DNA of 64,000 bases, from assembly GCF_005670685.2 (NCBI RefSeq), contig NZ_CP062008.1:4650001-4714000 (forward strand), in the 5' to 3' direction. Each line of letters opens with the position of its first letter. The first letter of the stretch is position 1. Shown here piece after piece: positions 9,831-16,488 of the stretch. Below the pieces are notes generated by a model that was not told the DNA's origin, made no database searches, and saw nothing but the letters and a program-made list of their open reading frames with translations. The translations under genes and the position numbers were made by a program. This DNA is from Mycolicibacterium mucogenicum DSM 44124 (lineage in GTDB: Bacteria > Actinomycetota > Actinomycetes > Mycobacteriales > Mycobacteriaceae).

Positions 9831-9867
9831 GTAGGAGTCGCGCGGCACCCACGGCGGGACAACTTTT
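9831..9867 (-). promoter_or_regulatory. Shared ECF-type promoter motif, copy P1
   Basis: On the minus strand AAAAGTTGTC (9858-9867), exactly 20 bases, then CTCCTAC (9831-9837), 49 bases before the ATG at 9781. The same elements with the same 20-base gap precede the genes starting at 11816, 14686 and 11971. I infer a promoter read by one or both fused ECF sigma factors. A repressor or activator site is the alternative. Confidence 0.65.
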
Positions 9868-9898
9868 GGCGGGCTGCTTCTTCGCAGTTCGGAATCGG

Positions 9899-11365
9899 CT
9901 AGTAGATGACCGGCGGCTGCGTCGTCGTCACCGGTGCCGGCTCGATGGGGCCCACAGGGCCCTGGGGCAGCGGCCGCGGCCGGGGCGGCTTGGGTGTGCC
10001 GGCCGGTGTCGTCGGGGTCGGCGACGGAAGCGGCTCGGTGATGATGGGCGGCGCCTGACTGGGCGACGGCTGTTCAGATACCACGGGTGGCCGCGGGTGG
10101 TGCGGCGGCAACGGTCGCGGCGACGGCTGAGGTGTGACGACGGGCGCGGCCGGCGGTAGCGGTACCGGCACCGGCGACTGCTGCGGCGGCGGCACCGCCC
10201 GGGGCGGCGCGGCCGTCGTCGGCTCGGGCGGAGCGGTGACGACAGCGGTCGGGCTGGGCGGCGGCGGAGGCGCGACCGTGGTGGTCACCGGATTTTCGGG
10301 GGTGGTGCTGGGCGGCGCGGTGACAGAGGTGGTGACCCCTTTCGGGGCGACGGGCGCGTTGGTTTCGTACCGCCAGGCGATGGTCAGCGCCAGCACGATC
10401 AGCGGAATGCCGATCAGCAGCGACATCGTCAGCATCGCGCGGCTGTTGGGCGTCGTGGCGGCAGGTTCCGCATCGAGGACGTCGGCCGCGGCGAACTGCT
10501 CGGTCGGCGCATCCGGCAGCGCGCTCTGCGCTTGGGTGGGTGCGCTGCCGAGATCGGCGGACGCCGACGTCAGCTGAATCCGATTCAGCGTGTGGTCCCG
10601 CAGCCAGGTCGGGGCAGGGATGAACAGCGGGGTGCCGCCGAGCAACGCGACCGGGTTGACCATCCGGCGCCGGTCCTGATCGCACGTCGGGCAGCTTTCG
10701 ATGTGCCGGGCGATCCGTTTTCTCATCAGGATGGTGAAGGTTCCGTCCCACCCGGCGAGGATCGTGCCCAGTTCTGCACAGCTGTTGCCACTCTGCCCGC
10801 GGCGGGCGACGAGCAGCGCGCCCAGCGAGCGCTCCATGGTGTCGCGCAACCGCTGCATGATCTTCTTGGCACTGGCGGCACTTACGCCGAGGGCCTCGGC
10901 GAGTTCGGGCCCCTCCAGTCCGTGGCGATAGCCCAGCTCCAGCACCGCGCGGTCCCGGTCGGACAATCCGCCGGCGGCCTCGGCGACCAGTTTGGCCAGT
11001 TCGTTGCGGGCTGCCAGGGTGTCGGGTCCGGCGTCCCCGGACGCCTCGTCGGGCAGTTCTTCTGACGGTTCTTCGCGGCGCCGCTGCCGGATGCGGCGCA
11101 ACGCCTCGTTCCGGGCGATCGCGTACAGCCAGGGACGCAGCTTGTCGGGTTCCCGCAGCTTGTCCAAAGCTGTTGCGGCAGTGCAGAACACGTCCTGGAC
11201 GCAGTCCGCGGCAGCATCGCGGTCCCGGACCATGCCGACGCAGAAGTCGTGGAGCCGGTCGGCATAGCGGTCATAAATACCGGCAAATGCCATGCGGTCT
11301 CCGGAAAGGGCGGCGCCGACCAAGTCGGCGTCGCTGACAATGTCCCAATCTGGCACTGCGGTCAT
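9899..11365 (-). CDS. ECF sigma factor fused to zinc-finger anti-sigma-like and membrane region (copy 1)
   Basis: The 488-residue protein begins as an ECF sigma factor. Region 2 spans ~20-92 (FAGIYDRYADRLHDFCVGMV; RPWLYAIARNEALRRI) and region 4 ~130-182 (LSDRDRAVLELGYRHGLEG, ALGVSAASAKKIMQRLR). It continues into a zinc-type anti-sigma motif, RHIESCPTC (His221, Cys225, Cys228), one membrane helix (~311-331) and a ~150-residue Pro/Thr-rich outer tail. Sensor, anti-sigma-like element and sigma are therefore one chain. The start is ATG 11365, with GGGAG eight bases upstream. Earlier in-frame codons (to 11467) lack this and have atypical composition. The gene downstream of it carries the shared promoter motif. 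Release would need proteolysis of the chain (inference). Confidence 0.88.
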   Translation of the reverse strand: MTAVPDWDIVSDADLVGAALSGDRMAFAGIYDRYADRLHDFCVGMVRDRDAAADCVQDVFCTAATALDKLREPDKLRPWLYAIARNEALRRIRQRRREEPSEELPDEASGDAGPDTLAARNELAKLVAEAAGGLSDRDRAVLELGYRHGLEGPELAEALGVSAASAKKIMQRLRDTMERSLGALLVARRGQSGNSCAELGTILAGWDGTFTILMRKRIARHIESCPTCDQDRRRMVNPVALLGGTPLFIPAPTWLRDHTLNRIQLTSASADLGSAPTQAQSALPDAPTEQFAAADVLDAEPAATTPNSRAMLTMSLLIGIPLIVLALTIAWRYETNAPVAPKGVTTSVTAPPSTTPENPVTTTVAPPPPPSPTAVVTAPPEPTTAAPPRAVPPPQQSPVPVPLPPAAPVVTPQPSPRPLPPHHPRPPVVSEQPSPSQAPPIITEPLPSPTPTTPAGTPKPPRPRPLPQGPVGPIEPAPVTTTQPPVIY

Positions 11366-11476
11366 GAGACGGGCTCCCGTACCGGATCGATCGCCGGTAT
11401 GCACTGATGCTAATCCGGCGAAGGCGAGATGGTTTGCCGAATCAACGAGCATCGGCGTTGGCTTCAATGAGGAGAA

Positions 11477-11522
11477 CGAGAGCAGACCGGACCCGGTTCA
11501 ACGCCAGACCCGGCTGCTCTCG
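11477..11522 (-). terminator. Stem-loop between exported peptide gene and ECF gene (possible attenuator)
   Basis: Nine-base arms CGAGAGCAG (11477-11485) and CTGCTCTCG (11514-11522) extend inward by a bulged GC-rich stem. It lies about 34 bases after the stop at 11556 in the direction of transcription, in the 190-base gap before the ECF start. There is only a weak pyrimidine stretch afterwards, so partial termination that lowers ECF expression relative to the exported peptide is plausible but unproven. The rest of the gap shows no clear promoter. Confidence 0.5.
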
Positions 11523-11555
11523 AATCCGCGTGGGCGGTGTGCCACCACGGCCCGG

Positions 11556-11816
11556 TCAGTGGTGGTCGTGCTCGTGCCAGTGGTGATCCCAGTCGGGGAA
11601 GTAGAAGTGGCAGTGCTCCCAGTCCCACCACGCCCACGAGCAGTAGTCGTAGCTGTACCAGAAGTGTTGGGGGGCAGGCGCGGGCAGCGGCTGGGCCTCG
11701 GCGGTGCCCGCCGTCAGGCCCAGGCCGGCCAGGGCCATGCTGCCGGACAGCAGTGCCGCCGTCGCGAGGCGCTTGCCGAACGACTGCCGCTTGGCGGGGG
11801 TGTTGTTGATGCTCAT
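11556..11816 (-). CDS. Small exported His/Trp/Tyr-rich protein
   Basis: The 86-residue precursor has a basic N-terminus, a hydrophobic stretch (LATAALLSGSMALAGLGLTA) and a signal-peptidase-like AEA|QP site near residue 41. The predicted mature ~45 residues are extraordinary: about nine His, seven Trp, two Cys and several Tyr and Asp, ending DWDHHWHEHDHH. That composition suggests metal (Zn, Cu or Ni) or haem binding, but no family is recognised. The start is ATG 11816 with AAGGAG upstream. Copy P2 of the shared motif lies 51 bases upstream. It precedes the ECF gene on the same strand and may be its main regulated output. Confidence 0.75.
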   Translation of the reverse strand: MSINNTPAKRQSFGKRLATAALLSGSMALAGLGLTAGTAEAQPLPAPAPQHFWYSYDYCSWAWWDWEHCHFYFPDWDHHWHEHDHH

Positions 11817-11867
11817 TTCGTGCTCCTTGGTTGGTGTCGCAGACGCCCCGTGTGGGGTCTGTCATAG

Positions 11868-11905
11868 GTAGGAGCGCGACCCCCGGACACCGGGGACACT
11901 TTTTT
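11868..11905 (-). promoter_or_regulatory. Shared ECF-type promoter motif, copy P2
   Basis: Minus strand: AAAAAAGTGTC (11895-11905), 20 bases, CTCCTAC (11868-11874), 51 bases before the ATG at 11816. It is back to back with copy P4 of the divergent gene at 11971; their upstream boxes are 22 bases apart. Confidence 0.65.
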
Positions 11906-11927
11906 CGGAGGAATCCGAATCGGCACG

Positions 11928-11966
11928 AAAAAACTTGTCAGACTCTGCTGCCGGCAGTGCTCATAC
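11928..11966 (+). promoter_or_regulatory. Shared ECF-type promoter motif, copy P4
   Basis: Plus strand: AAAAAACTTGTC (11928-11939), 20 bases, CTCATAC (11960-11966; one base different from the other copies). Only four bases separate it from the ATG at 11971. If the second box is a -10 element, transcription would begin at or next to the start codon and give a leaderless mRNA. This also explains why no ribosome binding site is seen. Confidence 0.6.
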
Positions 11967-11970
11967 CAGC

Positions 11971-12693
11971 ATGAGCAACCATTCACCCACCCCGTGGGAC
12001 CCCGACACCGACAACACCATCGCAGCCGACGCCGTGGACGCCGGCCCGCGTTCGGTGACCTTCCCCCGGCTCGCGTACAGCGACCAACTCGCCCTGCCCG
12101 ATGCACCGGAGGACGACGTCACCGTCGCCGTCGGCACCGACGACGGCCGCTGGGCCCGGCGCCGCGTCGCACTTGCCTTGGGCGGCGCGGCCAGCGTCAT
12201 CGTGGCGTCGGCCGCCGTGGCCTTCACCGCGATCAGTTCACTCGACGCCGGCACCTCGGTGGCACCGGCCGGTGGTTCGACTGCAGTGCCCGCGGCCGCG
12301 CCGGCCGTTCTGGTGCAGCCGCCGGCGGCGCTGCCCGCGCCCTCTGCCCCGCAGGCGGCGCCGGCGGCGCCGGTGATTCCCGACCACGTGCCGGCGGCCG
12401 CGCCCCAGCGACCGGCAGCACCCGTCGTCGTCACCGCGGCGCCGGCGGCCGGTCCCGCCCCCGAGGTCGTGCCACCGGCTCCCGCACCAGAGGCGATCCC
12501 GGAACCGCCCGCGCAACCACTGCCCACGTTCCCGCCCATCGTCATCAACCTGCCGGCGCCGCCGGTCGCGCCGCCGAAGGAGCCGGCACCCGCTCCCAAG
12601 CCCGATGGGCCGGTATTGAAGGGCCCGCTCGCCATTCCGAGCCCCGGCAAGACCCCGCCGATCAACCCGAATCTGCCTCTGGATGCCGGCTGA
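11971..12693 (+). CDS. Single-pass membrane protein with long Pro/Ala-rich exterior, linked to fused-ECF system
   Basis: No named family is recognised. The 240-residue protein has a ~68-residue acidic cytoplasmic part, one membrane helix (about 70-92, VALALGGAASVIVASAAVAF) and ~150 outer residues dominated by Pro, Ala and Val. The organisation matches the protein at 9200-9781 and the tails of the two ECF fusions. The start is ATG 11971; an earlier in-frame codon at 11935 falls inside the promoter motif and is unlikely. There is no ribosome binding site, as expected for a leaderless message. A hairpin terminator follows the stop. Confidence 0.75.
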   Translation: MSNHSPTPWDPDTDNTIAADAVDAGPRSVTFPRLAYSDQLALPDAPEDDVTVAVGTDDGRWARRRVALALGGAASVIVASAAVAFTAISSLDAGTSVAPAGGSTAVPAAAPAVLVQPPAALPAPSAPQAAPAAPVIPDHVPAAAPQRPAAPVVVTAAPAAGPAPEVVPPAPAPEAIPEPPAQPLPTFPPIVINLPAPPVAPPKEPAPAPKPDGPVLKGPLAIPSPGKTPPINPNLPLDAG

Positions 12694-12709
12694 CATCCGG
12701 CAGACGGAA

Positions 12710-12748
12710 GCCCGCCACGGTGGTATCCCCACTGTGGCGGGCTTTTTT
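12710..12748 (+). terminator. Rho-independent terminator
   Basis: Perfect nine-base arms GCCCGCCAC (12710-12718) and GTGGCGGGC (12734-12742) are followed by TTTTTT (12743-12748). It lies 16 bases after the stop of the plus-strand gene ending at 12693. Confidence 0.9.
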
Positions 12749-12750
12749 GC

Positions 12751-12976
12751 GTTGACCCTGTATTCAGGGCGCGATCGTTCGAGTGGCCTACGCCCTCACG
12801 TCACGGTCAACGACTCTGCGCGACGCCACCGCGTTGACCCTGTATTCAGGGCGCGGTTGCTCGAGTGGCCTACGCCCTCACGTCAGGATCAACGACTCTG
12901 CGCGACGCCCACCGCGTTGACCCTGAATTCAGGGCGCGATCGTTCGAGTGGCCTACGCCCTCACGTCAGGATCAAC
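12751..12976. repeat. Three tandem copies of a 61-base palindromic intergenic repeat
   Basis: Copies lie at 12751-12811, 12833-12893 and 12916-12976, joined by nearly identical 21- and 22-base linkers, so the unit is really an 82-83 base tandem duplication. Each copy begins GTTGACCCTG and ends (CAGGATCAAC or the variant CACGGTCAAC) with an imperfect inverted repeat, with an inner CAGGGCGC and GCCCTCA pairing. A fourth, diverged copy is at 44229-44289. Apart from the terminator these repeats fill the 12694-13011 gap between two convergent genes. Confidence 0.85.
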
Positions 12977-13011
12977 GACTCCCGTGGTGCAGCCGCGCGC
13001 CCCACCCCGCG

Positions 13012-14337
13012 TCATCTCCGGCCACCGGAACCCGGATCACCGGTGGGAGGCGGCGGGGCTTCGAACGAGGGCGGCGCAACCGACATCGGCGGCCGCGTCA
13101 CCGGTCCGGGCCGGCTGGCCGTGCGATCCGGCGGCGCCGGGTGCGGTGCCGGCATCGGTTCGGCGGCCGGCACTTCCTGCTGCGGCTGCTGACTCGGCGC
13201 CACCACCGGCGGGACAGATTTGGTCGAGACGCCGGGCGCCGGCGTCCCCGGCTCACTCGGCGGCGGCGGCGCGCTGCGCGGCGTGCTCGGCGGAGCGGAA
13301 AGCGGCGTCGTCGCAGGCGTTTCCAGCGGAGCCGTGATGCCGCTGTCGACCGGTTCGCGGCCGTGGCGGCCCGGCCCGGCCAACGTCCAGACCAGGCCTG
13401 TCACCAGCAGCACCAGCGCGCAGGCGGCCAGGCTGATCGGCAGGACGAGCCGGCGGCGCCGTTCCTGCACCGGCGAGGTACCGGCACCCGCGCCGGTCCC
13501 CGTATCGGCGTCGTCGACCAAATCGGTTGTCCGGCAGACCAACTGAATGTCGGCCAGCGTCGTATCCCGGAGTTCCCTCGGGGCCGGAATGAAGGGCATG
13601 GCGCCGAGCAGCGCGGCCGGACTCACCCGGCGGCGCCGTTCGGATTCACATTCAGGGCACGATTCGATGTGCCGGGCGATGCGCTTACGCATCAGCACCG
13701 TCATCGTGCCGTCCCAACCATCGAGCACGGCGGCCAGCCCCGGGCAGCGCGCCGGATCCTGGCGCGTCTGCCGGGCCACCAGCAGCGCACCGAGCGAGCG
13801 GCCGACCATCTCCCGGGCCCGATGGGTCAGGGTGTTGGCGGTCGCCGGGCTGACGCCGAGTGCCTTGCCGAGTTCCGGTCCGTCGAGGCCGTGGCGGTAG
13901 CTCAGTTCGATGACCTCACGGTCGCGGTCCGAGAGACCGCCGCAGGCCTCCCGGATCAATTGGGCCAGGTCGTCCCGCTCGGCGAGCGCATCTGGACCGG
14001 CCTCGGCCGATGCACTGTCGAGGTATTCGTCGTCAGCCGGTTGTTCGAGCTTGCGGCGCTGAATGTGCCGCAGGGCCTGCGAGCGCGACACCGCGTACAA
14101 CCACGGGCGCAGCTTCTCGGGCTGACGGAGTTTCGACAGCCCGGTCGCCGCGGTGCAGAACGCCTCGTGCACACAGTCGGCAGCGGCGTCACTGTCACGG
14201 ACCATGCGCACGACGAAGTCGTTGAGCCGGTCCGCGTAGCGGTCGTAGATCGCGGCGAACGCCGCGCGGTCGCCCGAGGCGGCCGCGCGGGCAAGTTCCT
14301 CGTCGGGTGCTTCGTCCCAATCGATAAGCGCGCTCAT
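13012..14337 (-). CDS. ECF sigma factor fused to zinc-finger anti-sigma-like and membrane region (copy 2)
   Basis: This is a paralogue of the 9899-11365 gene with the same order: sigma region 2 (~20-92, FAAIYDRYADRLNDF; LRPWLYAVSRSQALRHI), region 4 (~131-182, LSDRDREVIELSYRHGLDG), RHIESCPEC (His223, Cys227, Cys230), a membrane helix (~297-320) and a ~120-residue Pro/Ser/Ala-rich tail. It has 441 residues. A shared Cys in the linker (Cys198; Cys196 in copy 1) is worth noting. It starts at ATG 14337 with a GGGGAGAA site, 22 bases after the stop of the small exported protein gene. The two should therefore be co-transcribed from motif P3, making the sigma factor a likely member of its own regulon. 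Confidence 0.88.
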   Translation of the reverse strand: MSALIDWDEAPDEELARAAASGDRAAFAAIYDRYADRLNDFVVRMVRDSDAAADCVHEAFCTAATGLSKLRQPEKLRPWLYAVSRSQALRHIQRRKLEQPADDEYLDSASAEAGPDALAERDDLAQLIREACGGLSDRDREVIELSYRHGLDGPELGKALGVSPATANTLTHRAREMVGRSLGALLVARQTRQDPARCPGLAAVLDGWDGTMTVLMRKRIARHIESCPECESERRRRVSPAALLGAMPFIPAPRELRDTTLADIQLVCRTTDLVDDADTGTGAGAGTSPVQERRRRLVLPISLAACALVLLVTGLVWTLAGPGRHGREPVDSGITAPLETPATTPLSAPPSTPRSAPPPPSEPGTPAPGVSTKSVPPVVAPSQQPQQEVPAAEPMPAPHPAPPDRTASRPGPVTRPPMSVAPPSFEAPPPPTGDPGSGGRR

Positions 14338-14359
14338 CGGCAGGGTTCTCCCCTGATCA

Positions 14360-14686
14360 TCAGTAGTAGTAGGCCGGGTAGGAGCCGGTGTCGCCGTTGT
14401 CGCAGTTGACGTTGATGTCCCAGAACCGGTTCAGCGGAATGCCCGGGACGAAGAAGCCCGCCTCTCCGGCGGAGTTCTGGTAGGCCCTCGTGGTGAACCA
14501 GTCGGAGGTGTAGGTGCACCAGGTGCCTCCGCTGCCGCCGCTCCAGCCGATCCAGATGCCGCCGTAGTGCGGCACCGGATTCACGCCCAAGGGGTTCGCG
14601 TGCGCGGTGCCCGCGCCTGTCAGAGCTACCGGGACCGCCACTGCCGCAGCAATTCCAGCAACGAACTTTTTCAGCTTGGTAGCCAT
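14360..14686 (-). CDS. Small exported protein upstream of fused ECF copy 2
   Basis: The 108-residue precursor has a typical signal peptide (MATKLKKFVAGIAAAVAVPV..., AHA|NP near residue 31). The mature ~78 residues are rich in Gly, Trp and Tyr, with two Cys (in GTWCTYTSDW and INVNCDNGD) that could form a disulfide, and a TyrTyrTyr C-terminus. No named family is recognised. The start is ATG 14686, with AGGCGGAG six bases upstream. It occupies the same position relative to ECF copy 2 that the His/Trp-rich protein does to copy 1. The sequences are not similar beyond being small, exported and aromatic-rich. Confidence 0.78.
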   Translation of the reverse strand: MATKLKKFVAGIAAAVAVPVALTGAGTAHANPLGVNPVPHYGGIWIGWSGGSGGTWCTYTSDWFTTRAYQNSAGEAGFFVPGIPLNRFWDINVNCDNGDTGSYPAYYY

Positions 14687-14732
14687 TGTGCTCCGCCTTT
14701 CCTCGGCTCGGCCCGGTTGGCCGCGCTTGCAT

Positions 14733-14770
14733 GTAGGAGCATCTCGCCGCATCAATCCTGACAAGTTTTT
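14733..14770 (-). promoter_or_regulatory. Shared ECF-type promoter motif, copy P3
   Basis: Minus strand: AAAAACTTGTC (14760-14770), 20 bases, CTCCTAC (14733-14739), 46 bases before the ATG at 14686. The remaining part of the 14687-14958 gap, which should also hold the mmsA promoter, shows nothing I can assign. Confidence 0.65.
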
Positions 14771-14958
14771 CCGAGTTTGGTCTACGCATCGGCAAAGAAG
14801 TCCGGCATTTCCGAAATCCCGCTGAGCAACCGCGGCGGCAACCGCACGCGGAACCCCGTCAGCAAACCCCTTGCCAACACCGGTTCCGAATTACTAGGAT
14901 ATGCAAGTATCTCGCCTCAAGCCGAGAACCCGAACTCTGCACACCTTGGACGGATGTC

Positions 14959-16479
14959 ATGACCACCCAGATTCCGCACTTCATCAACGGCCGGCGCACC
15001 ACCGGCGAATCGACCCGCACCGCCGACGTGCTCAACCCCAGCACCGGCCAGACCCAGGCCCAGGTGCTCCTGGCGTCAGCCGCCGACGTCGACGCCGCCG
15101 TGGCGGGTGCCGTTGTCGCGCAACGGGAATGGGCGTCGTGGAACCCGCAGCGCCGCTCGCGCGTGCTGATGAAGTTCATCGACCTGGTGAACCAGAACAA
15201 GGACGAGTTGGCCCGCCTGCTCTCGCTGGAACACGGCAAGACCTTCGAGGACTCCCTCGGCGACATTCAGCGCGGCGTCGAGGTCATCGAGTTCGCCGTC
15301 GGCATCCCGCACCTGATGAAGGGTGAGTTCACCGAAGGCGCCGGCGCCGGCATCGACGTCTACTCGATGCGCCAGCCGCTCGGCGTCGTCGCCGGCATCA
15401 CGCCGTTCAACTTCCCCGCCATGATCCCGCTGTGGAAGGCCGGGCCCGCGCTGGCCTGCGGCAACGCCATCATCATCAAGCCGTCCGAGCGCGACCCCTC
15501 GGTGCCGCTGCGCCTCGCCGAGCTGTTCATCGAGGCGGGCCTGCCGGCCGGTGTCCTGCAGGTGGTCAACGGTGACAAGGAGGCCGTCGACGCCATCCTG
15601 CAGCACCCGGACATCAAGGCCGTCGGCTTCGTCGGCAGCACCGACATCGCGCAGTACATCTACTCGAACGCCGCCGCCAACGGCAAGCGGGCGCAGTGCT
15701 TCGGCGGCGCCAAGAACCACATGGTCGTGATGCCCGACGCCGACCTGGACCAGGCCGTCGACGCACTGATCGGCGCCGGCTACGGCAGCGCCGGTGAGCG
15801 GTGCATGGCGATCAGCGTTGCCGTCCCGGTCGGTGAAGAGACCGCAAATCGCTTGCGCAACAAGCTCGTCGAGCGCGTCAACCAGCTGCGCGTCGGGCAC
15901 AGCCTGGACCCGAAGGCCGACTACGGCCCACTGGTCACCGGTGCGGCCCTCGAACGGGTGCGGGGCTACATCGCCCAGGGCGTCGACGCCGGTGCCGAGC
16001 TCGTGGTCGACGGCCGCGAACGCGCCAGCGACGACCTCACGTTCGACGATGCCGACCTGTCCGGTGGCTTCTTCCTCGGCCCCACCCTGTTCGACCACGT
16101 CACCCCCGACATGTCGATCTACACCGACGAGATCTTCGGCCCGGTCCTGGTGATCGTCCGCGCCCACGACTACGAGGAGGCACTGCGCCTGCCGTCGGAG
16201 CACGAGTACGGCAACGGCGTCGCGGTGTTCACCCGCGACGGCGACACCGCCCGCGATTTCGTCTCGCGCGTGCAGGTCGGCATGGTCGGCGTCAACGTGC
16301 CGATCCCAGTTCCGGTGTCCTACCACAGCTTTGGCGGCTGGAAGCGGTCCGGCTTCGGCGACCTCAACCAGTACGGCACGGCATCGATCCAGTTCTACAC
16401 CAAGGTCAAGACCGTCACCGAGCGCTGGCCGTCGGGCATCAAGGACGGGGCCGAGTTCTCGATCCCGACCTTCAAGTAA
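14959..16479 (+). CDS. mmsA: Methylmalonate-semialdehyde dehydrogenase (CoA-acylating)
   Basis: MmsA converts methylmalonate semialdehyde to propionyl-CoA in valine and pyrimidine breakdown. The 506 residues form an aldehyde dehydrogenase fold with TPFNFPAMIPLWKAGPAL near 150, the NAD-binding VGFVGST segment near 230 and the nucleophile Cys in AGERCMAIS (about residue 282). Length is usual. It starts at ATG 14959. It heads mmsA-fadE9-mmsB, the same trio as Rv0753c-Rv0751c in M. tuberculosis. Confidence 0.95.
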   Translation: MTTQIPHFINGRRTTGESTRTADVLNPSTGQTQAQVLLASAADVDAAVAGAVVAQREWASWNPQRRSRVLMKFIDLVNQNKDELARLLSLEHGKTFEDSLGDIQRGVEVIEFAVGIPHLMKGEFTEGAGAGIDVYSMRQPLGVVAGITPFNFPAMIPLWKAGPALACGNAIIIKPSERDPSVPLRLAELFIEAGLPAGVLQVVNGDKEAVDAILQHPDIKAVGFVGSTDIAQYIYSNAAANGKRAQCFGGAKNHMVVMPDADLDQAVDALIGAGYGSAGERCMAISVAVPVGEETANRLRNKLVERVNQLRVGHSLDPKADYGPLVTGAALERVRGYIAQGVDAGAELVVDGRERASDDLTFDDADLSGGFFLGPTLFDHVTPDMSIYTDEIFGPVLVIVRAHDYEEALRLPSEHEYGNGVAVFTRDGDTARDFVSRVQVGMVGVNVPIPVPVSYHSFGGWKRSGFGDLNQYGTASIQFYTKVKTVTERWPSGIKDGAEFSIPTFK

Positions 16480-16488
16480 GGGCCGGCG

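Noticed and set aside
12751..12976. Possible small CRISPR array (three repeats at 82-83 base spacing).
   Set aside because: The repeat is 61 bases with inverted ends, the spacers are almost identical to each other, and no cas genes are present.
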